This document shows positions 15,019 to 23,799 of a stretch of 50,492 nt of DNA, one piece after another. Both the position numbers and the translations under genes were made by a program. The stretch is taken from assembly GCA_934597165.1 (NCBI GenBank), contig CAKTQP010000011.1, positions 1 through 50,492 of the forward strand. The letters run 5' to 3'. The stretch's first letter is position 1; each line of letters starts with the position of its first letter. The DNA is from an uncultured Oscillospiraceae bacterium. Its GTDB lineage: Bacteria; Bacillota; Clostridia; Oscillospirales; Oscillospiraceae. The notes below the pieces were generated by a model. The model searched no databases and was not told the DNA's origin. It worked only from the letters and a program-made list of their open reading frames with translations.

Positions 15019-16119
15019 TCAATCCCCTATACGTTCCGCCAGGAAGCCGTTCAGGTCCATGAGCTGGTTGGTCTTCTCGTACCGCCCCACCCAGTCGGCG
15101 GCCGCGCCGTAGCGCTTGCGCCGCTGCTGCGCCCAGTGGTTGTGCTCCAGCAGTGCTTTCTCGCACTTGGCCATGAACTCCGCCGTAGAGTCCGCGTTGT
15201 GGATGACGTCGGGGAAGATGGGGTTGGCCAGACGCAGGTGCAGCGCCACGATGGGCTTGCCGGTGAGCAGATAGGTGTAGATGCGGGAGGGGATGATGTC
15301 GTCCTCCGGGTCGGTGGAGTGGACCAGGTCGAAGCACACGTCGAACTGATACACATAGTCCGGCAGCAGTGCTTGGGGACGGCTGCCCAAGAAGTGGATG
15401 TTCTCCAACAGCTCCGCGTCCTCCAAGTAGGGGTTCTTGGGGCTGTACTTGCCCAAAAAGACGAACTGCCAGTCCGGATGTGCCGCGGCTGCGGAGAGCA
15501 CCGGATTCAGGTTCAGCCGATGCTCCACCGCACCCAGATACCCGAACACCGGCCCACGGGTGCAGATGGCCTCAAAGTCCGGCGGGATGGGCAGGCGCTC
15601 CTGCTCCATGGAGGCGTAGAGCCCCACATCGGTGCCCCAGGGGATTTGGGCGATGTTGTCGTTGCACAGGGACAGACGCTCCTCCAACCCCTGAGAGGCG
15701 GTCAAGATGAGGTCTGCCTGATAGGCCAGATTGCTCTCCAAGGTCACCGGCAAGTGGTGCCAGAACCGGTCGCAGTCGTAGATGAGCCCGTGATGGGGGA
15801 TGTCGTCCAGCAGCAGCGCCGCCATAGGCGTGCACGCCCACAGCAGCGGCTCCTCGAACCCGTTGTTCTCCATCTGCTGCTTGATGAGCTCGATGCCCCG
15901 ACGGATGGTGCGGGGACGGAGATCCTGGCTGAACAGGGAGGCGGGGAGGGTGTAGACGGTCAGGTTGGGCAGCACGTGGATGCCTTCGGAAGAGGCGGGC
16001 TGACCGATGGCGGGCTGGAAGAATAAGGTCTCCATGTCCGGTAGATGGGTCACCAGCCGTTGGGTGCGGAAGGGAGTGTTCTGCCAGGGCAGATACGAGA
16101 TACAGATCATTTGAGCCAT
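15019..16119 (-). CDS. GT-B fold glycosyltransferase, TuaH-like
   Basis: 366 residues. The N-half holds ICISYLPWQNTPFRTQRLVT and LIYDCDRFWHHLPVTLESN, reminiscent of TuaH and similar enzymes that add sugars to cell-surface polymers. The C-half shows the nucleotide-sugar part: PVFGYLGAVEHRLNLNPVLS, HPDWQFVFLGKYSP, NIHFLGSRPQALLPDYVYQF and IIPSRIYTYLLTGKPIVALH, the usual donor-binding order of family 1/4-type GT-B enzymes. No signal peptide, so cytosolic or membrane-associated. The ATG at 16119 follows GGAGG by eight bases. It has its own promoter and no operon partner; donor and acceptor are unknown. Confidence 0.82.
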   Translation of the reverse strand: MAQMICISYLPWQNTPFRTQRLVTHLPDMETLFFQPAIGQPASSEGIHVLPNLTVYTLPASLFSQDLRPRTIRRGIELIKQQMENNGFEEPLLWACTPMAALLLDDIPHHGLIYDCDRFWHHLPVTLESNLAYQADLILTASQGLEERLSLCNDNIAQIPWGTDVGLYASMEQERLPIPPDFEAICTRGPVFGYLGAVEHRLNLNPVLSAAAAHPDWQFVFLGKYSPKNPYLEDAELLENIHFLGSRPQALLPDYVYQFDVCFDLVHSTDPEDDIIPSRIYTYLLTGKPIVALHLRLANPIFPDVIHNADSTAEFMAKCEKALLEHNHWAQQRRKRYGAAADWVGRYEKTNQLMDLNGFLAERIGD

Positions 16120-16156
16120 TTGCAAAACCTCCCATCATAAGTGTAAATCCTGTCAT

Positions 16157-16185
16157 ATTTTATTCCTATTTGAAACACTTTTCAA
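16157..16185 (-). promoter_or_regulatory. promoter of the glycosyltransferase gene
   Basis: Minus strand TTGAAA (16180-16185), 17 bases, TAAAAT (16157-16162), about 38 bases before the start codon. Confidence 0.65.
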
Positions 16186-16326
16186 GAAATGGCCGACAAA
16201 ATTCACAAAAAAATAATAAAATCCCCCTTGCGCTGCCGCCCACAATATGTAACACTAGACAGCAGACCCGCAGCCTGGCGCAGACGGTGGAAAAACCGGA
16301 AAACTCTGCCAGGCGGACGGGAGAAG

Positions 16327-16914
16327 ATGGGAGGTTTTTCCTTGCTGGATTTCATCTATCACATCGACCAGAGCATCATGCTCTGGCTCCAGGACGCCGT
16401 CCGCACGCCGCTCCTGAGCAAGCTCCTGGTGCCCTTGACCACCATCGGCTACGCCGGCACCCTGTGGATCATCCTCTCCATCGTCATGCTCTTCTTCCGC
16501 AAGACCCGAAAGGTGGGGTGGATCTCCCTGCTGACCATGCTGATGTGCTACCTCTTCAATGACATCCTCCTAAAAGAGCTGGTGCAGCGGCCACGCCCCT
16601 TTATGGACTTACCCCAGCTCCAGGTCATCGAATCCAAACCCACCAGCTGGTCCTTCCCCTCCGGCCACGCCTGCTCCTCCTTCGCCGCCGCCAGTACCTA
16701 TAACAGAGGGGAGGAACCTCGGTGGCTGAAAGGGGTGTTCTGGTTCCTGGCCGTAGCCATGGCCTTCTCCCGCCCCTACGTAGGCGTCCATTACCCCTCC
16801 GACGTCCTCGTCGGCGCCTGCATCGGCCTTCTGGGCAGCGCCATCGTGTGGTACCTGGCCAGCGCCCCCTATGATTGCCTGGTGGAGCGCATCGCACGGA
16901 AGAAACACGTATAA
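16327..16914 (+). CDS. PAP2-family membrane phosphatase
   Basis: 195 residues, about five membrane helices. The three family motifs are present: KELVQRPRPF (K-x6-RP), WSFPSGHACSSFAAA (PSGH) and SRPYVGVHYPSDVLVG (SR-x5-H-x3-D), so the active site is complete. Such enzymes remove phosphate from lipid phosphates, for example undecaprenyl pyrophosphate or phosphatidylglycerol phosphate, on the outer face of the membrane. The ATG at 16327 is preceded by GGGAG at a short distance; longer readings begin with a poorly coding stretch. Single gene with its own terminator. Confidence 0.9.
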   Translation: MGGFSLLDFIYHIDQSIMLWLQDAVRTPLLSKLLVPLTTIGYAGTLWIILSIVMLFFRKTRKVGWISLLTMLMCYLFNDILLKELVQRPRPFMDLPQLQVIESKPTSWSFPSGHACSSFAAASTYNRGEEPRWLKGVFWFLAVAMAFSRPYVGVHYPSDVLVGACIGLLGSAIVWYLASAPYDCLVERIARKKHV

Positions 16915-16918
16915 GACA

Positions 16919-16955
16919 ACAAAGGCACGCAGCAACACAGCTGCGTGCCTTTTTC
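16919..16955 (+). terminator. terminator of the PAP2 gene
   Basis: Arms AAAGGCACGCAGC and GCTGCGTGCCTTT followed by Ts. Confidence 0.9.
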
Positions 16956-16973
16956 CTCTATGAAGCGCAAGCG

Positions 16974-17139
16974 TCCAGCCTCGCAGAGTTCCGGCAGGAT
17001 GCCGGAATAAGTTTTGATCTATTTTTTCCGGCGGCGTGTACGTCGGAAAAAATACTGCTCAGACGGGTAAGTGTGCGAGCGCAGCGAGTGCATGCACCCG
17101 GCTGCAACCTCGACAAAATGCTTGCATTTTGTCGAAAAT
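16974..17139. repeat. intergenic repeat family A, longest copy, after lysC
   Basis: Blocks: CAGCCTCGCAGAGTTCCGGC, a hairpin TTCCGGCA/TGCCGGAA, CCGGCGGCGTGTACGTCGGA, CTGCTCAG, GGCTGCAACCTC and the perfect palindrome CGACAAAATGC/GCATTTTGTCG, ending at the lysC stop codon. An extra insert with TGTGCGAGCGCAGCGAGTGC is seen only here. Confidence 0.8.
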
Positions 17140-18354
17140 TTAGCTCAGTGCGAAAAATTTGTCATGGATGACCTGAACGGCACGGTCAGCATCCGTCTCA
17201 TCCACCAGCACAGAAACCTTAATTTCACTGGTAGAGATCATGCTGATGTTGATGCCCGCATCATACAGCGCCTCGAACATGGAAGCAGCCACGCCGGGGT
17301 TGTTAATCATGCCAGCGCCTACGATGGAGACCTTGGCGATGCGGTCGTTGACCTCGATGGAGTCGAAGCCCAGGGCTTCCTGATGCTCCTTCAGCAGCTG
17401 CTGTGCTGCCTCCACGTCCTTGCGGACGACGGTGAAACTGATGTCCTTGCTCTCGTCACGGCCGATGGACTGCAGGATGATGTCCACGTTGATCTTTTCA
17501 TTGGCCAGCAGGGAGAAAATCTTGAAGGCCACACCAGGGCGATCCTGGAGGCCGACCAGAGCCAGTCTTGCTACGTCCTTGTCCTTGGCGACGCCGCTCA
17601 CGTGAGATTTTTCCATATTTTTCACAACCTCCTTCACGATGGTGCCGGGATGACCGGTGAAGCTGGACAGCACTTCCAGATTCACATGATACCGCTTCGC
17701 CATTTCCACGCTGCGGTTGTGGAGCACCTTGGCACCCAGCGTAGCCAGCTCCAGCATTTCGTCATAAGTGATTTGATCGATCTTCTTGGCCGTCGGCACC
17801 TTGTTGGGGTCAGCGGTGTAAACGCCGTCCACGTCGGTGTAGATCTGGCACTTGTCAGCCCGCAGCGCCGCAGCCAGCGCCACAGCGGAGGTGTCGCTGC
17901 CGCCGCGACCCAGGGTGGTCACGTCCTCCCACTTGTTGATGCCCTGGAAGCCGGTGAAGATGACGATGCGATGCTGATCCAGCTCGTTCTGGATGCGGTC
18001 GGTCTCGATCTTCTTGATGCGGGCGTTGCCGTAGGTGGAGTTGGTCTTGAACCCCACCTGCCAGGCGTTCAGGGAGACCACAGGGAACCCCATGCTCTGG
18101 ATCATCATGGCGCACAGCGCCACGCTCTGCTGTTCACCAGTGGACAGCAGCTGATCCAGCTCCCGCTTGGACGCCTTGGGATTGTATTGCTCCGCCATAG
18201 CCAGCAGCTTGTCGGTGGTTTTCCCCTGGGCGGAGAGGACGACGACTACATCGTTGCCCGCCTTGTAGGTGTCGGTGATGATCCCGGCCACGTGGCGGAC
18301 ACGATCGACGTCGGCGACGGAAGAGCCGCCAAATTTTTGTACGATCAATGCCAT
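17140..18354 (-). CDS. lysC: aspartate kinase
   Basis: Phosphorylates aspartate, the entry to lysine, threonine and methionine synthesis. 404 residues, the monofunctional length. Motifs: ALIVQKFGGSSVADVDRVRH (KFGGSS), VIFTGFQGINKWEDVTTLGR, GRGGSDTSAVALAAALRADK and YTDVDGVYTADPNKVP. Two ACT-type regulatory domains follow (from about residue 265: VARLALVGLQDRPGVAFKIF; from about 340: IAKVSIVGAGMINNPGVAAS), so feedback by lysine and/or threonine is likely. The ATG at 18354 follows a G-run. Last gene of ACT-hom-lysC. Confidence 0.96.
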   Translation of the reverse strand: MALIVQKFGGSSVADVDRVRHVAGIITDTYKAGNDVVVVLSAQGKTTDKLLAMAEQYNPKASKRELDQLLSTGEQQSVALCAMMIQSMGFPVVSLNAWQVGFKTNSTYGNARIKKIETDRIQNELDQHRIVIFTGFQGINKWEDVTTLGRGGSDTSAVALAAALRADKCQIYTDVDGVYTADPNKVPTAKKIDQITYDEMLELATLGAKVLHNRSVEMAKRYHVNLEVLSSFTGHPGTIVKEVVKNMEKSHVSGVAKDKDVARLALVGLQDRPGVAFKIFSLLANEKINVDIILQSIGRDESKDISFTVVRKDVEAAQQLLKEHQEALGFDSIEVNDRIAKVSIVGAGMINNPGVAASMFEALYDAGINISMISTSEIKVSVLVDETDADRAVQVIHDKFFALS

Positions 18355-18384
18355 ATGAGATGTAACCCCCCAAAATATCTTCAA

Positions 18385-18407
18385 AGAGCGTTTGGAGTAT
18401 ACGCTCC
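18385..18407 (-). other. hairpin between hom and lysC
   Basis: Arms GAGCGT and ACGCTC with a nine-base loop lie 30 bases before the lysC start. A short T-run follows on the minus strand; it could be a weak attenuator or processing site. Confidence 0.4.
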
Positions 18408-18439
18408 CCTTCAGTTTATGTCAGAACCCGGCGATTGCC

Positions 18440-19642
18440 TCAGTCCAGCACCCGATACAGCGCCTTCACATCCAGCTCCTTCAGCCGATCCTGGATCTGC
18501 CCCATGGTCAGCGCCTCGTCGGAGATGAACGCAGACTCGCCGTCGTTGGCGTCCCCGTTGCGCAGACGGGTGGCCCCGTCCACGAAGAAGTCGCCAGCCA
18601 CCCGGAAATACCACCGGCTGGTCAGGTCAGCAGGGGAATAGACGGTGTCCTCGCCGCCCGGCCCCCAGCTCAGAGGCTTCTTGTTGCCCTTGCTCTTGAC
18701 GATGTCCATGATGTCCGCCACCACAGCGGAAGCGGTGGGCAGCTTGCCTGCGCCCCGGCCGTAGAACATCACGTCGCCGATGGAGTCGCCCGTGACCTGG
18801 ATGGCGTTGAACACGTCCTCCACGTTGGCCAGCGGGGATTCCTCATGAACCAGATGGGGCGCTACGAACGCGCACACCTTCCCATCGGACTCCCGACGGA
18901 TGCTCCGACCCAGCAGCTTGATCTTGTAGCCGCCGCTGCGGGCATAGGCCACGTCGGAGAGGGTGATGTGGGTGATGCCCTCGGTGGGCACCTGTTCGGG
19001 ATAGATGTGACGGCCGAAGCCCAGAGAGGACAGGATGCAGATCTTCCGGCAGGCGTCATGGCCTTCGATGTCGGCGGTGGGGTCTGCTTCCGCGTAGCCC
19101 TTTTCCTGGGCTTCCTGCAGGGCGTCGTCAAAGGACAGGCCGCCGCGGATCATCCGGGTCAGGATGTAGTTGGTGGTGCCGTTGAGGATGCCCACGATCT
19201 CGGACAGCTCGTTGGCTGCCAGACAGCTGCTCATGGGCCGCAGGATGGGGATGCCGCCGCCCACGCTGGCCTCGAAGAGGAAGGAGCAGCCCTTCTCCTT
19301 GGCGATCTGGAGCAGCTCGTAGCCGTAAGCGGCCACCAATTCTTTGTTGGAGGTGACCACATGTTTGCCCGCGTTCAGCGCCCGGCGGGCGTAGTCCAGA
19401 GCAACGGTGGTGCCGCCGATGCACTCGGCTACCACCTGCACCTCCGGGTCGTTCTCGATGATGGAGAAATCCTGGACGATCTTATCTTCAAAGGGGTCGC
19501 CGGGATAGTCCCGACGGGTGAGGATGTACTTCAGCTCCACCGGGTTGTCCACCCGCTGGGAGATGTGTGCGCCGTTCTTGTGGAGGATCTCCGCCACGCC
19601 GCCGCCCACGGTGCCGTACCCTAAAATTGCAACTTTTACCAT
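18440..19642 (-). CDS. hom: homoserine dehydrogenase
   Basis: Reduces aspartate semialdehyde to homoserine with NAD(P)H. 400 residues. Motifs: VKVAILGYGTVGGGVAEIL (nucleotide fold), GKHVVTSNKELVAAYG, FEASVGGGIPILRPM and GILNGTTNYILTRMI, then YAEADPTADIEGHDACRKI with the catalytic acidic residues. The usual C-terminal ACT domain (proteins of 430 or more) looks cut short: only GDFFVDGATRL to ALYRVLD remains. Feedback control may therefore lie in the separate ACT protein encoded 28 bases upstream. Confidence 0.95.
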   Translation of the reverse strand: MVKVAILGYGTVGGGVAEILHKNGAHISQRVDNPVELKYILTRRDYPGDPFEDKIVQDFSIIENDPEVQVVAECIGGTTVALDYARRALNAGKHVVTSNKELVAAYGYELLQIAKEKGCSFLFEASVGGGIPILRPMSSCLAANELSEIVGILNGTTNYILTRMIRGGLSFDDALQEAQEKGYAEADPTADIEGHDACRKICILSSLGFGRHIYPEQVPTEGITHITLSDVAYARSGGYKIKLLGRSIRRESDGKVCAFVAPHLVHEESPLANVEDVFNAIQVTGDSIGDVMFYGRGAGKLPTASAVVADIMDIVKSKGNKKPLSWGPGGEDTVYSPADLTSRWYFRVAGDFFVDGATRLRNGDANDGESAFISDEALTMGQIQDRLKELDVKALYRVLD

Positions 19643-19670
19643 AATAACACCTCAATCTGTCACGAAGCTG

Positions 19671-20111
19671 TCAACCGGCCAGCACCTCGAAGGTGATGAC
19701 CCCGTAAAGATGTTCCACACTGTGAACCAGCTCTTCCAACGTAGTGCTCAGATTGGAGGTCTCCGCCGACAGGGTGACGGCAGCCACGCCGCCGGTGGGG
19801 ATGGACTGGTTGATGGTGAGGATATTGCCGCCGGAAGCGGCGAAGGATGCGAGAATGGACGAGAGCACGCCAGGCTCATCCTTCAGCAGCACCTGGAAGG
19901 TGACGATGTGCCCGTTGAGCATATCGTTGAAGGGGCGGATGGCGTCCTTGTACTTGTAAAATGCGCTGCGGCTGATGCCCACCTTCAGGGTGGCCTCGTT
20001 GACCGTGTCCGCTTCCCGCAGCTCCAGGATGCGTTTGGCTTCCGCCACTTTCAGGAAGATGTCAGGAAGCGCCTTGGCTTCCACGATGAAATATTTAGGT
20101 GTAGGAGACAT
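19671..20111 (-). CDS. ACT-domain protein, UPF0735 / ThrR (PheB) type
   Basis: 146 residues: an N-terminal helix-turn-helix-like part (KVAEAKRILELREADTVNEA, then VGISRSAFYKYKDAIRPF) and a C-terminal ACT domain (HIVTFQVLLKDEPGVLSSIL, then ASGGNILTINQSIP). This is the architecture of the B. subtilis YszB/ThrR protein, described as a DNA-binding regulator of threonine synthesis. It is first in an operon with hom and lysC, which fits amino acid-sensing control of the aspartate pathway. It has its own promoter at 20181-20209. Calling it a repressor is an inference from the family. Confidence 0.85.
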   Translation of the reverse strand: MSPTPKYFIVEAKALPDIFLKVAEAKRILELREADTVNEATLKVGISRSAFYKYKDAIRPFNDMLNGHIVTFQVLLKDEPGVLSSILASFAASGGNILTINQSIPTGGVAAVTLSAETSNLSTTLEELVHSVEHLYGVITFEVLAG

Positions 20112-20180
20112 ATGCGTTACCTGTCCTTCTCTCTCTTAGATTGTCCGTTGTTGACGGGCATTTGTAGTTGAATTGACAGA

Positions 20181-20209
20181 ATTGTAGCACAGCTGACGGG
20201 AAAAAGCAA
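20181..20209 (-). promoter_or_regulatory. promoter of the ACT-hom-lysC operon
   Basis: Minus strand TTGCTT (20204-20209), 17 bases, TACAAT (20181-20186). Confidence 0.65.
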
Positions 20210-20298
20210 CCGCCAATTTACCCGAAAATTCTTCGGAAGCACACAAACCCTTTGGACTCTTCCCATGGGAACCGGTGGAACTGCCCCAAAAACGGCGC

Positions 20299-20333
20299 AA
20301 AAATCCCCAGAGCCGGTCTCGGCTCTGGGGATG
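20299..20333 (-). terminator. terminator of the class A PBP gene
   Basis: Arms ATCCCCAGAGCCG and CGGCTCTGGGGAT, followed on the minus strand by TTTTT. Confidence 0.88.
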
Positions 20334-20356
20334 GGTGTGTGTGGATGGGGGACAAG

Positions 20357-22837
20357 TCAGCCGTCCTTCTTGGTGTCGGACTTCTTTTTGGTGTCCTTCT
20401 TGGTGTCCGTTTTCTTGTCCGTCTTTTTGGTCTTGTCGTCGGTCTTCTTGGTGGTGTCGGTGGTGTCCCCGTTGTCACCATTGTCCCCGGTGGTGCCGTC
20501 CTCGGTGGTGGGCTCCGTCGGGGTCTCTTCCTTCTTGGGCTTGACCACCTTCTTGGGGATATAGGACACTTCGCCGCGAATTTTCGCTTTCGCTGCCGCG
20601 CCGGAGCGCTGGTAGTTGAGGATCATGTTGCCGTCGGAGTAATAGTGCCGGTCGCAGTAATCCGTGGGGACATCTGTGGGCAAAAACGTCTGGGTTTTCC
20701 CGCACCCGGCCGCCGTACAAGCCTTGGTGGCCAGCAGCCCGCTGGCGGTGCAGCAGTAGGCGGTGGTGGTCTCCAGGTCGCCGTTGAACCCGATGTCTGC
20801 GTCCCCTTTGCTGACTGCGCTCATGACCTTCTGCCACAGGATACAGGAGGGGTTGCCCACCGAGTTGATGCGCTCCTGCCGGTCGTAGCCGCTCCAGACG
20901 GCGGCGGTGTAGTAGGGGGTGTAGCCCACGAACCAGCGGTCGTAGTCGTTGGTGGTGGTACCGGTCTTGCCGGCGGCGGTCATGTTGCTCAGCTTTGCCA
21001 GCTTACCGGTGCCGTCGGTGACCACGTGCTGGAGCATCAGGTTCATATAAAACGTGGTGGCCTGATCCAAAATAGGCTCGCTCTTGGCCTGACCGGTGAC
21101 GACTGCATTGCCGTTCTCGTCCATCTTCACGCTGTAGTCCCCGTTGGACAGCAAAATTTTGCCGTTGCTGTCGGTGACCACGGTATAGAGGTAGGGGGAG
21201 GAGTACAGCCCATCCCGAGGGAAGGTGGCATAGGCCGCCGCCATCTCCAGGGTGGTCACGCCCTTGGTCAGGCCGCCCAGTGCCAGAGGCGCATAGTTCA
21301 AGTCGGAACGGATGACGCCGGTGCTGGTCTCATAATCCTTCACCAGAGTGGAAATGCCGAACTTTTCCGTCAAAAAGTCATAGGACTTCTCCAGCCCCAG
21401 CTGATCTAGCACCTTCACCGCCACCGTGTTCAGCGAGTGGGTCATAGCGGTGTCCACGTCGGTGAGACCGGAGTAATACCCCTCGTCGTTCACCGGCCAC
21501 AGGGTGCCGTCGCTGTTCTGCTGGAAGGGGGTGTCGTCCTCGGCGGAGGAGGGGAGGATCAAACCCGCCTCCATGGCCGGCGCGTACACGCCCAGAGGCT
21601 TGATGGAGGAGCCTGGGGGACGGAGGGAGTCGGTGGCACAGTTCCAGATGCGGTTGCCCTTCTTCTCCCCGATGCCGCCAGCCAGCGCCACCACAGCACC
21701 GGTGCGGTTGTCCACCACCGTGATGCCGCTGCGCAGAGCCTGGCCGCCCAGGGATTTGTATTGCGCCGTGTTGTCAGCGTTGCTGTACACCGCATCCACC
21801 TTGGCCTGTACTTCGGGGTCTAAGCAGGAGTAGATCTGCAGCCCGCCGGAGTAGATGAGGTTGGTGGCGGTGGTCTCGTCGTAGCCGTACTGCTCGCCCA
21901 GGTCGGCGATGACCGACTCGATGACCGCGTCAGTGTACCAGCTATAATAGCCGTTGTCCGACCCGCCCGTCTTGGTCTCGCTGTCCTTGGAGCCGAAGAC
22001 GCACTTGACCTCTTCGCTCTTGGCCTTGTCCCGTTCCTTTTCCGAAATGTACCCCTGCTCGCACATCAAGTCCAGTGCCAAGTCCCGCCGCTCCTTGTTG
22101 TTCTCCGGCTGGGTGTAGGGGTCGTATTGGGAGGGGTTGTTGGTGATGGCGATGAGGGAGGCGCACTCGGCCAGGGACAGCTGGCTCACCGTCTTGCCAA
22201 AATACTTCTGCGCCGCCGTGGACACGCCGTAGCAGCCATGCCCCAGATAGATGACGTTGAGATACCACTCGATGGTCTCGTCCTTGGTGTGGGTCTTGTC
22301 GAACTCCAGGGCCTCGAAGATCTCCAGCACCTTCCGCCGTACGGTGGTCTCATCGTTGCCGGTCAGGTTCTTGATGAGCTGCTGGGTGATGGTGCTGCCG
22401 CCTTGGATCTGCTGCCCGGTGAACATATACTTCACCGCCGCCGCCGTCCGCAGCCAGTCCACCCCGTGGTGATCTTTGAACCGCTTGTCCTCGATGGCGA
22501 TGGTGGCGTTGATGAGGTTTTCGGGCATATCCTTCAAGTCCGCCCACACCCGGTTTTCCGAGGCGTAGAGGGGCTGATAGGCCACATAGTCATCCGCCTC
22601 GCTGTCGTAGTAGTACAGATTCGAGGTCAGATCGGTGTTGGAGGTCAGCAGGGTGGCGCTGGATTGCTCCACCTCCGGCATGATGACGTTCTGTACGTAG
22701 ACCGCGGCATAACAGGCCACGATGGCGCAGGTGGTCACGAAGACCAGCAGCAGGGAGCCGACGATGACGCCCAGGCGCTTGAGGAAGCTGCGCGGCTTGG
22801 TGGTTGGTTGATTTTGTTTCGCTTTTGCGTTTGCCAA
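20357..22837 (-). CDS. class A penicillin-binding protein (PBP1A type)
   Basis: Bifunctional peptidoglycan polymerase and cross-linker, 826 residues. After a short basic cytosolic tail comes one membrane helix (about 22-48). The glycosyltransferase domain has IAIEDKRFKDHHGVDWLR (catalytic Glu about 114) and QGGSTITQQLIKNLTGN. The transpeptidase domain has SSIKP (active Ser about 409), SLN (about 466) and KTGTT (about 622). A Cys-containing segment (about 680-720) follows, and the last ~60 residues are a Lys/Asp/Thr-rich low-complexity tail (KKTDDKTKKTDKK), probably spanning the wall. The gene stands alone between terminators. Confidence 0.95.
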   Translation of the reverse strand: MANAKAKQNQPTTKPRSFLKRLGVIVGSLLLVFVTTCAIVACYAAVYVQNVIMPEVEQSSATLLTSNTDLTSNLYYYDSEADDYVAYQPLYASENRVWADLKDMPENLINATIAIEDKRFKDHHGVDWLRTAAAVKYMFTGQQIQGGSTITQQLIKNLTGNDETTVRRKVLEIFEALEFDKTHTKDETIEWYLNVIYLGHGCYGVSTAAQKYFGKTVSQLSLAECASLIAITNNPSQYDPYTQPENNKERRDLALDLMCEQGYISEKERDKAKSEEVKCVFGSKDSETKTGGSDNGYYSWYTDAVIESVIADLGEQYGYDETTATNLIYSGGLQIYSCLDPEVQAKVDAVYSNADNTAQYKSLGGQALRSGITVVDNRTGAVVALAGGIGEKKGNRIWNCATDSLRPPGSSIKPLGVYAPAMEAGLILPSSAEDDTPFQQNSDGTLWPVNDEGYYSGLTDVDTAMTHSLNTVAVKVLDQLGLEKSYDFLTEKFGISTLVKDYETSTGVIRSDLNYAPLALGGLTKGVTTLEMAAAYATFPRDGLYSSPYLYTVVTDSNGKILLSNGDYSVKMDENGNAVVTGQAKSEPILDQATTFYMNLMLQHVVTDGTGKLAKLSNMTAAGKTGTTTNDYDRWFVGYTPYYTAAVWSGYDRQERINSVGNPSCILWQKVMSAVSKGDADIGFNGDLETTTAYCCTASGLLATKACTAAGCGKTQTFLPTDVPTDYCDRHYYSDGNMILNYQRSGAAAKAKIRGEVSYIPKKVVKPKKEETPTEPTTEDGTTGDNGDNGDTTDTTKKTDDKTKKTDKKTDTKKDTKKKSDTKKDG

Positions 22838-23048
22838 AATGGAAACACCTCCTGAAAAGCGTGGGAAAAGGGGGTTGCCCTCTCAAAGTCCCGTGGGAAC
22901 TTTAAGGTATTATACCACAGTTGTCAAATAAACGTCTGTTTTCCGCGAACATTTTGAAAAAAACCGCCGCCAAAGGCAGAATCTGTCCCACCAGTTATAA
23001 AACCAGCCTTTTCCAGGGCATACTGGCAGGGAAAGGGGGGAAAGGAAC

Positions 23049-23366
23049 ATGAACATCAGACTCTTGCGCGCCTGGCTCACCGGCGTGGCCATGACCCTGG
23101 CGCTGCTGATGACCAGCGGCGTCCTGGCCTGGCAGCTGACCGCACCGGTGCGAGCGGGGGGCAATGCCGCGGCGGCGGACAACGGGGAATACCTCCTGGT
23201 GGATCAGGCCGGACAAATTTGCATCTACTCCGACGGCAGCCTCATCAGCAACACCGGCATCCCCGTCCGCGCCCTGCCCGAGCTGGATCGCATCGCCCTG
23301 GCTCAGGGCATCCACGCCAAGGGACAGCGGCAGCTGGCCGCCTTGCTGGAGGACTTCGGGGGGTAG
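23049..23366 (+). CDS. small membrane-anchored protein with a BofC-C-like domain
   Basis: 105 residues: one N-terminal hydrophobic segment (LRAWLTGVAMTLALLMTSG) that anchors or exports it, then a compact outside domain with EYLLVDQAGQICIYSDGSLI, VRALPELDRIALAQGI and LAALLEDFGG. The last part resembles the C-terminal domain of BofC (intramembrane-protease regulator) and many small clostridial anchored proteins. Role unknown. The ATG follows GGGGGGAAAGGAAC. It is divergent from the PBP gene. Confidence 0.65.
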   Translation: MNIRLLRAWLTGVAMTLALLMTSGVLAWQLTAPVRAGGNAAAADNGEYLLVDQAGQICIYSDGSLISNTGIPVRALPELDRIALAQGIHAKGQRQLAALLEDFGG

Positions 23367-23392
23367 GGTTGTAAGAATTTTGCGAAAGCCCC

Positions 23393-23421
23393 TTGCTTTT
23401 TCTGCCGGTTTTGGCTACAAT
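23393..23421 (+). promoter_or_regulatory. promoter of the first DUF1292 gene
   Basis: TTGCTT (23393-23398), 17 bases, TACAAT (23416-23421), 48 bases before the start codon. Confidence 0.6.
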
Positions 23422-23468
23422 GTAGGAAAGCAAGGGCGCAACGCCCCATGACACCGGAGGAAGACACC

Positions 23469-23774
23469 ATGAGCAACGATTACGGCGGAACCTTTATCAC
23501 GCTGACCGACGAGAACGGCGAAGAGGTGGTCCTGGAGTACCTGGACACCGTCGAGTACAACGGCAATATCTATATGGCCTTCTTCCCCACCCTGGACGAG
23601 GATGTGGATCCCGACGAGGCGGAGGAGAGCGAAGACTACGGCCTGATCATCATGCGGGTGGAGACCGTCAACGGCGAGGACGAACTGGTCACCCTGGAGG
23701 ATGAGGAAGAGGCGGAAGCAGTCTATAACGTGTTTATGGAAGAAGCCTTCAGCGAGGACGAGGAAGAGGAATGA
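23469..23774 (+). CDS. DUF1292 (YrzB-like) acidic protein
   Basis: 101 residues, strongly acidic. Pattern TFITLTDENGEEVVLEYLDT, YNGNIYMAFFPTLDED, YGLIIMRVETVNGEDELVTL and EEAEAVYNVFMEE is that of DUF1292, a small Firmicute family of unknown function usually next to ruvX (yrrK). Here this copy is alone, directly before the 6S-like RNA, and a second family member lies at 26124-26429 next to ruvX. The ATG at 23469 follows GGAGG by eight bases. Confidence 0.88.
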   Translation: MSNDYGGTFITLTDENGEEVVLEYLDTVEYNGNIYMAFFPTLDEDVDPDEAEESEDYGLIIMRVETVNGEDELVTLEDEEEAEAVYNVFMEEAFSEDEEEE

Positions 23775-23799
23775 CCGTCCCGCCCGCCGCATAGGATAG

